Assembly: GCF_031454135.1 (NCBI RefSeq)
Contig: NZ_JAVDQF010000001.1
Span: 2,356,001-2,420,000, forward strand
DNA from: Arthrobacter russicus
Lineage (GTDB): Bacteria; Actinomycetota; Actinomycetes; Actinomycetales; Micrococcaceae
DNA length: 64,000 nt
Direction of reading: 5' to 3'
The notes below the pieces were generated by a model. That model saw only the letters and a program-made list of their open reading frames with translations, was not told the DNA's origin and ran no database searches. The position numbers were made by a program, and so were the translations under genes. Positions 35,119-43,617 of the stretch are shown piece by piece (the first letter of the stretch is position 1; every line of letters starts with the position of its first letter).

Positions 35119-36183
35119 GTGAAGCTCACTCGTCGCCGTCGAATCATCGTCGGTTTCACGGCCACTGCGGCCGCCATCGGCCTTGCCTTGACCGGCTGCT
35201 CGACCGGATCCGTCGCCGGGAGCGACCAATCCGGATCGAGCAGCGCGGCAAGCGACGCCTTCCCGGTCACGGTCAAAAGCGTCTTCGGCGATACCGTGAT
35301 CCAGAAGCAGCCGCAGCGCGTCGCGACGGTTTCCTGGGTGAACGACGACGTCGTAATGGGTCTCGGAATTGTTCCGGTGGGCATGCCGAAAGTCGAATGG
35401 GGTGGCGATGGCCAAGGGCTCACGCCGTGGAAACAGGAGGCCTTGAGCAAGCTGAATGCGGCACCGGGAACAGCGAACACACCGGTGCTTTATTCGGAGG
35501 CCGATGGCATCAACTTCACTGAAATCGCCAAAACGAGCCCGGACGTCATCATTGCCTCTTACTCCGGTTTGACCCGGGAGGATTTTGACAAGCTCGGCAA
35601 GATCGCTCCCGTGGTCGCCTACAACGACGCCGCTTACGGCACCCCGTGGCAGGACGTCACGCGGCAGATCGGCACCGCACTGGGCAAAAAAGACCAGGCG
35701 GACAAGCTGGTCGCGGACACTGAGCAAAACCTTGCCGACAAGGCGGCGCAGTACCCGCAGATCAAAGACAAGACCTTCATCGCCGGGTCGTACCAGGCCT
35801 CGCCTTCCGGGCTGAACCTCTTCACCGGTACGGACAACCGGCCGCGGTTGATGGCCGAATTGGGCATGAAAATGGCACCGGTGGCCGAAGCCGCCACCAA
35901 GGACTCCAAGGAATTCTTCGTTCCGTGGTCCGCGGAGCGGAGCAATGAGCTGGTTTCCGATATTTTCGTCGCCTGGGCGGATTCCCCCAGCGATGCCGAA
36001 GCAATGCGCACCGATCCGCTGCTCAGCCAGATTCCGGCCACCAAGGCCGGCGCCCTGGTGGTGGAGACGGATCGCACGGTGACGTTGTCCTTCTCGGCGA
36101 TTTCGCCGTTGGGCCTGAGCTGGGGAATTGACAAAATCCTGCCGAAAATCGCCGCGGCAGCAGACGCCAGCGCCAAGAAGTAA
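35119..36183 (+). CDS. Iron-siderophore ABC transporter substrate-binding lipoprotein
   Basis: A 354-residue periplasmic-binding-fold receptor (FepB/FecB, TroA-like superfamily). The GTG at 35119 has AGGGGA 6-7 bases upstream and gives a lipoprotein signal with lipobox ALTGC (Cys27). WVNDDVVMGLGIVPVGMP and ADGINFTEIAKTSPDVIIASYSGLTREDFDKLGKIAPVVAY are typical for ferric siderophore receptors. The genes that follow complete the importer. The siderophore class cannot be read, though the neighbouring SIP protein indicates ferric-siderophore reduction inside the cell. Confidence 0.93.
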   Translation: MKLTRRRRIIVGFTATAAAIGLALTGCSTGSVAGSDQSGSSSAASDAFPVTVKSVFGDTVIQKQPQRVATVSWVNDDVVMGLGIVPVGMPKVEWGGDGQGLTPWKQEALSKLNAAPGTANTPVLYSEADGINFTEIAKTSPDVIIASYSGLTREDFDKLGKIAPVVAYNDAAYGTPWQDVTRQIGTALGKKDQADKLVADTEQNLADKAAQYPQIKDKTFIAGSYQASPSGLNLFTGTDNRPRLMAELGMKMAPVAEAATKDSKEFFVPWSAERSNELVSDIFVAWADSPSDAEAMRTDPLLSQIPATKAGALVVETDRTVTLSFSAISPLGLSWGIDKILPKIAAAADASAKK

Positions 36184-36321
36184 GCGGAGAACCGTGCCGT
36201 CTGTGCGCCCTGTTCCGCAAGCCTCCGGGTTGGCCGTCATCGGCAACCCGGAGCCTGTGCGGAGCGCCTGGCACACCGGCTCGGCGGATCCGGACTGCAG
36301 AGCAACTCTGGGGCGATCTGG

Positions 36322-37389
36322 ATGACGGCACTCTTGTCGCGCTCCGGGAGCCCGGCTGTCGATTCCGGGAAGAGCCGGTCCCGAAAGCTGGCCGTGTTGC
36401 TCATCCTGGCGGTTTCCCTCCTGCTGGTTGCGCTCGCCTCGGTGGCGATCGGCGCCCGGGGCATCACCTTGGGCACCGTTTTCGAAGCGTTGGGCCACCT
36501 GGACCAGATCGGCAAACCCGGAGTGGATCCGAGCGGTGATTGGGCCGTCGTGCAGACCCGGGTGCCACGCACCGTGGCCGGAATCCTGGTCGGCGCCTGC
36601 CTGGGCCTCGCCGGCACCGCGATGCAGGGCGTGGCCCGAAATCCGTTGGCCGATCCGGGCATCCTCGGCGTCAATGCCGGAGCGGCGCTGTCCGTGATCG
36701 TCGCCGTCGTGCTGTTCGGCGTGGGCGCCGCCTCCGGTTATGTTTGGTTCGCCTTCGTCGGCGCCGCGGCGGCCGCGGTGGTGGTTTACGCGGTGGCCAG
36801 CCTGGGCCGGGAGGGCGCGACGCCGGTCAAGCTCGCTCTGGCCGGCGCGGCCATCTCGGCTGGCTTGGCCTCGCTGCTGCAGGCATTGCTGATCACCAAC
36901 CAGGGTGCGCTGAACGCTTTCCGCAACTGGCAGGTCGGTTCGGTGGCCGGCAAGAACTGGGACCAGGTGCTGGCCGTATTGCCCTTCATGCTCGTCGGCA
37001 TCGGCATCGTGCTCTTCACCGGCCGCTGGCTGAACGGACTGGCGCTCGGCGACGATCTGGCCCGGGGCCTGGGGCAGAATCCCGCGTTGGCCCGCGGGGT
37101 CACCGCCGTCGGCATCGTGCTGCTGTGCGGCGCGGCCACCGCGCTGGCCGGCCCGGTCGGCTTCATCGGACTCGTGGTACCGCACCTGCTGCGGGCGCTG
37201 ATCGGCACCGACTACCGTTGGTTGTTGCCCTATTCCGTGCTGACCGCGCCGATCATCCTGGTGTCCGCGGACGTGGTCGGCCGGGTGATCCTGCTGCCCG
37301 GCGAAGTGGCCGCCGGGGTCATTTCGGTATTCGTCGGCGCTCCGGTGTTCATCTGGTTGGTCCGCAAGCGCAAGGCGGTGTCCCTGTGA
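36322..37389 (+). CDS. FecCD-family siderophore permease, subunit 1
   Basis: A 355-residue polytopic permease of the BtuC/FecCD type, about ten helices. RVPRTVAGILVGACLGLAGTAMQGVARNPLADPGILGVNAGAAL (about 72-115) is the family hallmark, and GPVGFIGLVVPHLLRALIGTDYRWLLP (about 279-305) the coupling region to the ATPase. It stops in a GTGA overlap with the second permease, which would be its dimer partner. Start ATG 36322 follows 138 bases after the receptor gene. Confidence 0.94.
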   Translation: MTALLSRSGSPAVDSGKSRSRKLAVLLILAVSLLLVALASVAIGARGITLGTVFEALGHLDQIGKPGVDPSGDWAVVQTRVPRTVAGILVGACLGLAGTAMQGVARNPLADPGILGVNAGAALSVIVAVVLFGVGAASGYVWFAFVGAAAAAVVVYAVASLGREGATPVKLALAGAAISAGLASLLQALLITNQGALNAFRNWQVGSVAGKNWDQVLAVLPFMLVGIGIVLFTGRWLNGLALGDDLARGLGQNPALARGVTAVGIVLLCGAATALAGPVGFIGLVVPHLLRALIGTDYRWLLPYSVLTAPIILVSADVVGRVILLPGEVAAGVISVFVGAPVFIWLVRKRKAVSL

Positions 37390-38480
37390 ATCCGCACCGA
37401 CCAGGCAGTGTGCTTCCGCCAGCCGCAGTGGGCGCTGCCGCGACCCGGCAAACCCCGAATCCGGGGGTGCGGCTGCTGCGCGGGCAGCGGCACCGGATTG
37501 CGCGCAAAACGGCTCTGGTCTGCGGAATCCTCGGATTGATCGTTTTCGGATTGTTCAGCGCGAACGTCCTGCTCGGCAGTTTCACGGTGACCGTCCCGGA
37601 CTTCTTCGCGATGCTGTTCGGCAAGACCATCCCCGGCGCCAGCTTCATCGTGATGGAGAACAAACTGCCGCGCGCCGTGCTGGGCCTGCTGGTCGGCGGG
37701 GCCTTCGGAGTCGCCGGCGCGGTGTTCCAAACGCTGCTGCGGAACCCGTTGGCCAGCCCGGACATCATCGGGATCTCCGGCGGGGCCAGCGCCAGCGCGG
37801 TTGCCGCGATCATTTTCTTTTCCGCCGGTGGCATGACGGTTTCGGTCATCTCGATCGTCGGTGCGGTGCTGGTCGCCCTGTTGATCAGCGGACTTGCCGG
37901 TCGGGACGCCGGCGGCCGGCTGATCCTGATCGGCATCGGGGTCGCCGCGATGGCCAATGCATTCGTGGCCTTCGTGCTGCAGCGAGCTGAGATCAGCCGG
38001 GCCCAGGACGCGCTCATCTGGCTCACCGGCTCGCTCAACTCCGCCAACTGGGATCGGATTTCGGCCTTGGTGGTCGGTTTGCTGGTCGCGACGCCGTTCG
38101 TGCTGTACTTCGCTGCCCGGTTGGCCGGGCTGCAGCTCGGCGAAGACACCGCTGCCGGCCTGGGAATTTCGGTGGGCCGCAGCCGGACCGGCCTGATCGT
38201 GGTCGGTGTGGTGTTGGCAGCGCTGGCTACCGCGGCTGCCGGGCCGATCGCCTTCGTCTCCTTCCTGGCCGGGCCGATTGCCCGCAGGCTGCTCCGCGGC
38301 CGGGTATCGCTGCTCGCCGCCGCACTGGTCGGTGCGGCCATCGTGCTTGCCGCCGATTACATCGCGGCCTACCTGATCCCGGGTGCGGCGCTGCCGGTGG
38401 GCGTAGTGACCGGCGCCGCCGGCGCGCCATTTCTGATCTGGCTGCTGATCAGCCGCAACCGGCAAGGGAACGGTGGCTGA
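37386..38480 (+). CDS. FecCD-family siderophore permease, subunit 2
   Basis: A 364-residue partner permease starting with the GTG that overlaps the preceding stop. It has the same motif set: KLPRAVLGLLVGGAFGVAGAVFQTLLRNPLASPDIIGISGGASASAV (about 96-142) and AAGPIAFVSFLAGPIARRLLRGR near 283. A heterodimeric channel with the preceding protein is expected. A Pro-rich cytoplasmic N-terminus of about 40 residues precedes the first helix. Confidence 0.94.
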   Translation: MNPHRPGSVLPPAAVGAAATRQTPNPGVRLLRGQRHRIARKTALVCGILGLIVFGLFSANVLLGSFTVTVPDFFAMLFGKTIPGASFIVMENKLPRAVLGLLVGGAFGVAGAVFQTLLRNPLASPDIIGISGGASASAVAAIIFFSAGGMTVSVISIVGAVLVALLISGLAGRDAGGRLILIGIGVAAMANAFVAFVLQRAEISRAQDALIWLTGSLNSANWDRISALVVGLLVATPFVLYFAARLAGLQLGEDTAAGLGISVGRSRTGLIVVGVVLAALATAAAGPIAFVSFLAGPIARRLLRGRVSLLAAALVGAAIVLAADYIAAYLIPGAALPVGVVTGAAGAPFLIWLLISRNRQGNGG

Positions 38481-38548
38481 TGGCGATCCCAGCACCGGAA
38501 AACACCGCACGCACCGAAGATCGAAAGCATCATATGGAGGAACACCGG

Positions 38549-39451
38549 ATGAGCGCTGGGCCGAATCCCGGATCGAACCCGCCGTCGTTGGCTGCCGCCG
38601 GGATTTCACTGGCCTACGGCGAGCGGGTGGTCGTCGACGGGCTCAGTGTGGAGTTGCCGCTGGGCCAAGTCACCATGATCGTCGGCGCCAATGCCTGCGG
38701 CAAGTCGACCTTGCTCCGTGGGCTGGCCAGGCTGCTCAAGCCGAATTCCGGCTCAGTGCTCCTGGATGGTGCGGACATCCACAAACTGCCGGCGAAGCAG
38801 GTGGCGCGCCAGCTCGGCTTGTTGCCGCAATCGCCGATCGCCCCGGACGGCATCACGGTCTCCGAGTTGGTGGGCCGCGGGCGCTACCCGCACCAGGGCT
38901 GGTTCCGGAAGTGGAGCAAGGACGACGACGAGGCGGTTGCCGAGGCGCTCGAAGCCACAGACACCCTGGAACTCGCCGAACGGGATCTCGAAGAGCTGTC
39001 CGGCGGGCAGCGCCAACGGGTCTGGATCGCGATGGCGCTGGCCCAGCGAACGCCGTTGCTGCTGCTCGATGAACCGACCACCTTCCTGGATATGGCGCAT
39101 CAGGTCGAGGTGCTGGATCTGGTCACCGAGCTGAACCGGAAACGTGGCACCACGGTGGCCATCGTGCTGCACGAACTCAATCTGGCCGCCCGTTACGGGG
39201 ACCATTTGATCGCCATGAAGCGTGGCTCGATCGTGGCGCAGGGGACGCCTTCCCAGGTGGTCACCGCCGATCTGGTGCGCGAAGTCTTCGGCTTGGAATC
39301 CGTGGTCCTGCCGGATCCGGTGACCGGTGCGCCGATGGTGGTGCCGCAGGGCCGGCACCATTCCAAAACCCTCGGCGCCGTGCCGGACGATACGGCCGGG
39401 CTGAACCGGGGGCAAGCATCCGCAAGTGAATTCGAAGGAGCAGAAGCATGA
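38549..39451 (+). CDS. Siderophore ABC transporter ATP-binding protein
   Basis: A 300-residue FepC/FhuC-type ATPase. Walker A is GANACGKST near residue 45, with the unusual Cys-Gly-Lys seen often in actinobacterial FepC proteins; the signature is ELSGGQRQRVWIAMALAQ and Walker B LLLLDEPTTFLD; the H-loop is VLHELNLAARYGD. ATG 38549 is chosen because GGAGG stands 8 bases upstream; the frame also opens from ATG 38480, which overlaps the permease stop. Stop and next start share ATGA. Confidence 0.94.
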   Translation: MSAGPNPGSNPPSLAAAGISLAYGERVVVDGLSVELPLGQVTMIVGANACGKSTLLRGLARLLKPNSGSVLLDGADIHKLPAKQVARQLGLLPQSPIAPDGITVSELVGRGRYPHQGWFRKWSKDDDEAVAEALEATDTLELAERDLEELSGGQRQRVWIAMALAQRTPLLLLDEPTTFLDMAHQVEVLDLVTELNRKRGTTVAIVLHELNLAARYGDHLIAMKRGSIVAQGTPSQVVTADLVREVFGLESVVLPDPVTGAPMVVPQGRHHSKTLGAVPDDTAGLNRGQASASEFEGAEA

Positions 39452-40404
39452 GTGCCAGTGCCGTAACGGTCCGGCCGATCCGGTCGTTCGACGTCGAGGT
39501 GGTCGGGGTCCAAGCGCTCGGACCGAGCTTCAAACGGATTACCTTCGCCTCCGATGAGGTGCGCTCGATGGGTTGCGGTGCGGACGGCAAGACCTTGGAC
39601 CTGCGGATCAAGGTGATGATTCCGTCGGCCGGGCGCAGCCTGCCGGACTTTTCCGCGTTGATGGAAATGCCGGCCATGACCTGGTACCAGGCGTGGCTCG
39701 ATATGGACGAGGCGAGCCGCGGATTCATGCGGACCTATACGGTGCGCCAGCTGCGCGCCGAATCCGGCGAAGTCGACGTCGACTTCGTCCTGCACCCGCC
39801 GGCCGGCGGCGGCAAGGCCGGGCCGGCGTCCAGTTGGGCCGAGGGCGTGCGGCTAGGCGACCGGGTGGTGTTGATCGGGCCGAATGCGCAGGCCGGACCG
39901 TGCTCCGGGATCGAATTCACGCCGGGAACCTCCCGTCGGATTTTGCTGGTCGGCGATGAGACCGCAGTGCCGGCGATCGCTTCGATCCTGGAATCGCTCG
40001 ATCCGGAGACCGTCGGCCATGCGATCATCGAGGTGCCCCGGGCGGCCGATTTCCAGGATCTGGTGGCGCCGGCCGGCGTCGATATCCAGTGGATCGCCCG
40101 CGGCGGGCGGCCACATGGCGCGCAGCTCGACGCCGCAGTTCGGCTGGCCTGCTTGCCCGGCTCGCATGTCGACCCGCAGGCCGAGGCGGTGGAGCTGGAA
40201 GACGTCGATGTGGACGAAGTGATCCTTTGGGAGACTCCGGCCCAGCAGGGCGTGCAGCCGAACGGGCAGTTGTACGCCTGGATCGCCGGCGAAGCCGCGG
40301 TGATCCGGGAATTGCGCCGCTACTTGGTCCGCGAGGTGGGCATGGACCGTCGGCAAGTGGCCTTCATGGGCTATTGGCGAATCGGCAAGTCCGAAGATGC
40401 CTGA
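39448..40404 (+). CDS. Siderophore-interacting protein (SIP, FAD-binding ferric-siderophore reductase)
   Basis: A 318-residue ViuB/SIP-family flavoprotein. FAD-binding: FMRTYTVRQLRAESGEVDVDFVLH (about 92-115), with the R-x-Y-T signature; NAD(P)-binding: RRILLVGDETAVPAIASILES (about 163-183) and the C-terminal AGEAAVIRELRRYLVREVGMDRRQVAFMGYWRIG. It would reduce imported ferric siderophore and release Fe2+. It overlaps the ATPase gene by ATGA and closes the uptake operon. Confidence 0.95.
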   Translation: MSASAVTVRPIRSFDVEVVGVQALGPSFKRITFASDEVRSMGCGADGKTLDLRIKVMIPSAGRSLPDFSALMEMPAMTWYQAWLDMDEASRGFMRTYTVRQLRAESGEVDVDFVLHPPAGGGKAGPASSWAEGVRLGDRVVLIGPNAQAGPCSGIEFTPGTSRRILLVGDETAVPAIASILESLDPETVGHAIIEVPRAADFQDLVAPAGVDIQWIARGGRPHGAQLDAAVRLACLPGSHVDPQAEAVELEDVDVDEVILWETPAQQGVQPNGQLYAWIAGEAAVIRELRRYLVREVGMDRRQVAFMGYWRIGKSEDA

Positions 40405-40447
40405 GCCAGTCTTCTGATGGCCGGACCTGTTTCGTGCGCCGTGCGCC

Positions 40448-41512
40448 TCAGCGGTGTTCCGCGACGTTCCGGCCGTGGTCGCCGCGGCTTGGATGCTGGG
40501 CCGGCGGGGCGAACTGGAACGCTCCGCTGAGCTGGGCCTCAATCGCGGCTTTTGCATCGCTGAGCCTGGCGGCGGCAGTACCGCGGATTTCCACCCAGGG
40601 CGTGCTCTGGTTGTGCAGCACATCCCGGAAACGTTGTTGCATCCGGCGTCGCGCAGCTTCGTCGTGGCTGCCCTGATGCATCGAGGCATCCTCATCGGCC
40701 AAAAGGTAGATCAGCGGCGGGTGTTCCAACGCGCTCCGGAGGATCGACTGGGCCCGGTTTCCCGGACCCAGCAGGCGTTCGTTCCAGAGCGCCGCGGAGA
40801 GCATGTCCCCGGCGCAGACCACGACCGGTTTCGGCGTGCTGCGCAGTCCGCGTTCCTCAGCGTGAAGCTGTTCCCGGGTGATGAATTCGAATTCTGCGGC
40901 ATGCCAAGGCGCCCACAGCCCGCCCGGACGGACCGACGTCCATTCCTCGCGGAAATCCGGTACGCAGGGCACGCCGAGCTGTTCCGCCAATCGTTTGGCG
41001 AGTTGCCCGGCCCCGGAAGACTCCGAGCCGACCACCACGGCACGCTGTGCGAGTTTCTCCCGGACCGAGGGCGCCAAAGCCCACCAGTATCCGGACAAGT
41101 CATTACGCACGGCGGAGCCGGAAACCGGGGTGTGCCGCCGATCCGGATCGACCTGGATCCAGCGGGCTTTCAGCCGTCGGGCCAGTTCGGCGCCGTGCGC
41201 ATGCGAACTGAAAACGGCGTCCACGGAAGAATCCAGCAAGCCCTTGGCCGCGGCCATGTGCTGGTCCCAGGCGGCGGGGCTGGAAAAGTCGGTTCTGCCG
41301 TCGTCGGTCGCGGACCTGACGATGGCATTCGGGTGCTCACCGCGGATCCAATCGACTCTGGTTTCCAAAGGAATCGACTCGGTGGGGGAGGCGATGACCA
41401 GGACCGTGAGCCGTTCGCAGGAAGCCAGTGCGGTCCGGATCAGGTGGGAATGGCCGGCATGCAGCGGGTAGAACTTGCCGATGATCAGACCGTGCCGGAA
41501 GAACTTCTTCAT
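40448..41512 (-). CDS. NadR-like bifunctional protein (NMN adenylyltransferase plus kinase-type P-loop domain)
   Basis: A 354-residue protein with an N-terminal nucleotidyltransferase domain, GLIIGKFYPLHAGHSHLIRTALASCERL (8-35), containing the HxGH motif, and SGSAVRND (ISSTxxR-like) near 131. The second half is a P-loop domain related to ribosylnicotinamide kinase: VVVGSESSGAGQLAKRLAEQL near 158 and PLIYLLADED later. In classical NadR the motif is GESSGKS; here Ala replaces the Walker A Lys (codon checked on both strands). ATG 41512 overlaps the upstream frame by ATGA. NAD salvage is the likely role, but the kinase half may not act. Confidence 0.85.
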   Translation of the reverse strand: MKKFFRHGLIIGKFYPLHAGHSHLIRTALASCERLTVLVIASPTESIPLETRVDWIRGEHPNAIVRSATDDGRTDFSSPAAWDQHMAAAKGLLDSSVDAVFSSHAHGAELARRLKARWIQVDPDRRHTPVSGSAVRNDLSGYWWALAPSVREKLAQRAVVVGSESSGAGQLAKRLAEQLGVPCVPDFREEWTSVRPGGLWAPWHAAEFEFITREQLHAEERGLRSTPKPVVVCAGDMLSAALWNERLLGPGNRAQSILRSALEHPPLIYLLADEDASMHQGSHDEAARRRMQQRFRDVLHNQSTPWVEIRGTAAARLSDAKAAIEAQLSGAFQFAPPAQHPSRGDHGRNVAEHR

Positions 41513-41655
41513 ACCGTGGCTCCGCGGAACGGCAGACCGGAGACGGGTTCCCCGGTCTGGCCTTCATCGATGAATGCCCGGACGCTGTCCATGTCTGGCA
41601 CTTTACCGGGTCGCCGGTAGATCTCCAGCCAACCCCGGTACGCGCCGCGATTCAG
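41509..41655 (-). pseudogene. Remnant of an unidentified gene coupled to the NadR-like gene
   Basis: A frame that lacks a recognisable beginning ends with TGA overlapping the NadR-like ATG by four bases. Its last 48 residues (LNRGAYRGWLEIYRRPG, then VPDMDSVRAFIDEGQTGEPV and SGLPFRGATV) look like the tail of a globular protein. Upstream the frame runs into the decayed MarR gene. I read it as the leftover end of a deleted gene. A real short protein starting at ATG 41589 (27 residues) is also possible. Confidence 0.35.
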
Positions 41656-41964
41656 GCGTCCGCTTCGCCCCGGTGCGGAAGCCGGTTGAGCACCTCGATG
41701 AAAGCAGGTCCTTGGGAGCCGAAGAATTTCGCATCGCAGCGTTCGACTGCCAGCACGGCCCGGTTGACCAGTTCCTTCGCCTGGGCGGTGGTCTGCAGGG
41801 CTTTGGCTCTGCCGTCTTCCGGATGCGGACGCCGAAGCAGTTGCCCCCGGGTTCCGAGCACCAGCGCTGCCCGGATTTCCGACTGCCAGGCATTGGTGGT
41901 CTGCCAGAGCAGCATCCCGGGCGACTCCGCGGGTCTGGAGAACTTCGTCTACCGGATCATTCAG
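41652..41964 (-). pseudogene. Decayed MarR-family regulator
   Basis: Two pieces of a MarR-like protein are in different frames. NDPVDEVLQTRGVARDA (41962 down to 41911) is followed, after a frameshift, by LLWQTTNAWQSEIRAAL and then directly by RRPHPEDGRAKAL...VERCDAKFFGSQGPAF, which is the wing and C-terminal helix of the family. The central winged-helix segment (about 50-60 residues) is absent. The expected start codon position carries CTG. The gene immediately follows the EVE-domain pseudogene, with overlapping stop and start regions as in an operon. Confidence 0.7.
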
Positions 41965-42373
41965 CCATCATGGCACGTCGGATCAGGATGAAATCGTGTT
42001 CGCTCAGCGGCAGCACGCCGCGACGGAGTTGGTAGCCCTAATTGGGTGGTCGGGTGAGCTCGAGTTTCTGGTCCAAATCGCTCAACGGCACCGGGGCGCC
42101 GTCGTCGTAGTCGACTTTGCGACGCCAGGGTTTGAAGCCGGCTTCGTCGGCTTGCCAAGGCTCGCCGTCGGCGACCCGGCCTACCGCGGTGAACGCCTTC
42201 AGCGGTTCGCCATCCGGATAACTGGTCTTCGGCGAGTAAAAAAAGACCAGTCCGTCGCCCGGGCTCATCCGGCTGATGCCTTGCGGCTTGCCGCGGTTCG
42301 TCTGCGCGATGCCCAGACCGATGCCGTAGTTGACGTGCTCGGCGCTCGCCACGGCCAACCAGTATTTGCTCAT
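41957..42373 (-). pseudogene. EVE-domain protein gene interrupted by a TAG codon
   Basis: ATG 42373 opens a frame for an EVE/PUA-like protein: SKYWLAVASAEHVNYGIGLGIAQ and SPGDGLVFFYSPKTSYPDGEPLKAFTAVGRV are clear. After 111 codons a TAG (42038-42040 on the opposite strand sequence) occurs where the family has Trp in NWGYQLRRG, and the frame then continues GYQLRRGVLPLSEHDFILIRRAMMAE to TGA at 41957. The complete protein would be 138 residues, the usual EVE length. EVE domains bind modified bases in DNA or RNA. A TGG to TAG change is the simplest explanation; readthrough cannot be excluded. Confidence 0.8.
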
Positions 42374-42397
42374 GACCGAAGCCTCTCACGCTATCCG

Positions 42398-42456
42398 CGA
42401 GCGCACATTTGGTGCGGGTGTTTTCCGAAAACACCCGCACCAAATGTGCGCTCGCA
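42398..42456. repeat. 59-bp perfect palindrome (29-bp arms, 1-base centre)
   Basis: Bases 42398-42426 are the exact complement of 42428-42456 around C42427. It lies between the end of the alcohol dehydrogenase gene and the start of the EVE pseudogene, both leftward, so it is a likely terminator of the former. It has no U-tract. Confidence 0.85.
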
Positions 42457-42482
42457 CGTGGTTGCTGTGGCTGGCGCGGTCG

Positions 42483-43529
42483 CTACGGGCGGAGCAGCAC
42501 CTTGATTGCGCGACGCTCGTCCATGGCTCGGTAGGCCTCGGCGGCTTCGCTCAGGGGCAGCTCCAAATCGAAGACCTTGCCCGGCTTGAGCCGGCCGTCC
42601 AAGACCTCGGGCAGCAGTTCCGGGATGTAGGTGTGCGCCGGGGCGATTCCCCCGGCCACGTGGATGTTGGTCTCGAAGAGGTAGCGCAGGGGCAGTTCGG
42701 GTCCGCCCGCAGGGACGCCGACGTAGCCCAGGTGCCCGCCCGGCCGCAGCACATGCAGCGCCTGGTCCATGGATTCTTTGGTGCCCACGCATTCCAGGGC
42801 GCAGTCCGCCAGGCCGCCCAGCAGCTCCTTGATCTTGGCGATGCCCTCCTCGCCGCGTTCGGCGACCACATCCGTGGCGCCGAATTCGACCGCGAGCTTC
42901 TGCCGGTCCTCGTGCCGGGACATGATGATGATCCGTTCGGCGCCCAACCGTGCGGCGGCCAGGACTCCGGAAAGCCCGACGGCGCCGTCGCCCACGACGA
43001 CCACGGACTTGCCTGGGCCGACCTCGGCGGAAACCGCAGCGTGGTGTCCGGTGCACATCACGTCGGCGAGGGTGAGCAGATGCGGTACCAAGTCGTCGGA
43101 AGGCATTTCCGGGGTGGCGATCAAGGTGCCATCGGCATACGGCATCCGGACGAATTGGCTCTGCGCACCGGTGACCGGCAGGCCGAAGCCGTCGTTTCCG
43201 CCGAATCCGGTGCCGTGTTCGCAGGCCTGGGTCCAGCCGTTGCGGCAGTTCACGCAGGTGCCGTCGCTGATCGAGAACGGTGAAATCACGAAGTCGCCCG
43301 GCTTCACGGTTTTCACATCTTCGCCGACCGCTTCGACGACGCCGACCAGTTCGTGGCCGATGCCGTGCGGGGTCTTGGTCGGCCGAACGCCGCGGTACGG
43401 CCAGAGATCGGATCCGCAGACGCAGGCGGCGACCACGCGGACGACGGCGTCGGTGGGGTTGAGGATCTCCGGATGCGGCAACTCCTCGACTCGGATGTCG
43501 CCGGGGGCGTGGATCATGGTGGCAAGCAA
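42483..43529 (-). CDS. Zinc-dependent alcohol dehydrogenase (MDR family), 348 residues
   Basis: Starts at TTG 43529 (then LATMIHAPGDIRVEELPHP), which has GAGGAG six bases upstream; the frame opens 23 codons earlier but without a better site. Motifs: ACVCGSDLWPY catalytic Cys, GIGHELVGVV, four structural-zinc cysteines CVNCRNGWTQAC plus neighbours, and Rossmann VVGDGAVGLSGVLAA. It resembles the group that includes threonine/formaldehyde-type dehydrogenases used in detoxification. It is divergent from the second SGNH gene and has a palindrome at its 3' end. Confidence 0.88.
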   Translation of the reverse strand: MLATMIHAPGDIRVEELPHPEILNPTDAVVRVVAACVCGSDLWPYRGVRPTKTPHGIGHELVGVVEAVGEDVKTVKPGDFVISPFSISDGTCVNCRNGWTQACEHGTGFGGNDGFGLPVTGAQSQFVRMPYADGTLIATPEMPSDDLVPHLLTLADVMCTGHHAAVSAEVGPGKSVVVVGDGAVGLSGVLAAARLGAERIIIMSRHEDRQKLAVEFGATDVVAERGEEGIAKIKELLGGLADCALECVGTKESMDQALHVLRPGGHLGYVGVPAGGPELPLRYLFETNIHVAGGIAPAHTYIPELLPEVLDGRLKPGKVFDLELPLSEAAEAYRAMDERRAIKVLLRP

Positions 43530-43617
43530 AGGGGACTCCTCGGAATGTTCAGTGAACTGCGTACGAATAGTTACTTCGGGCCACGATACTCCCCGCATCT
43601 GTACCTAGGATGAAGGT

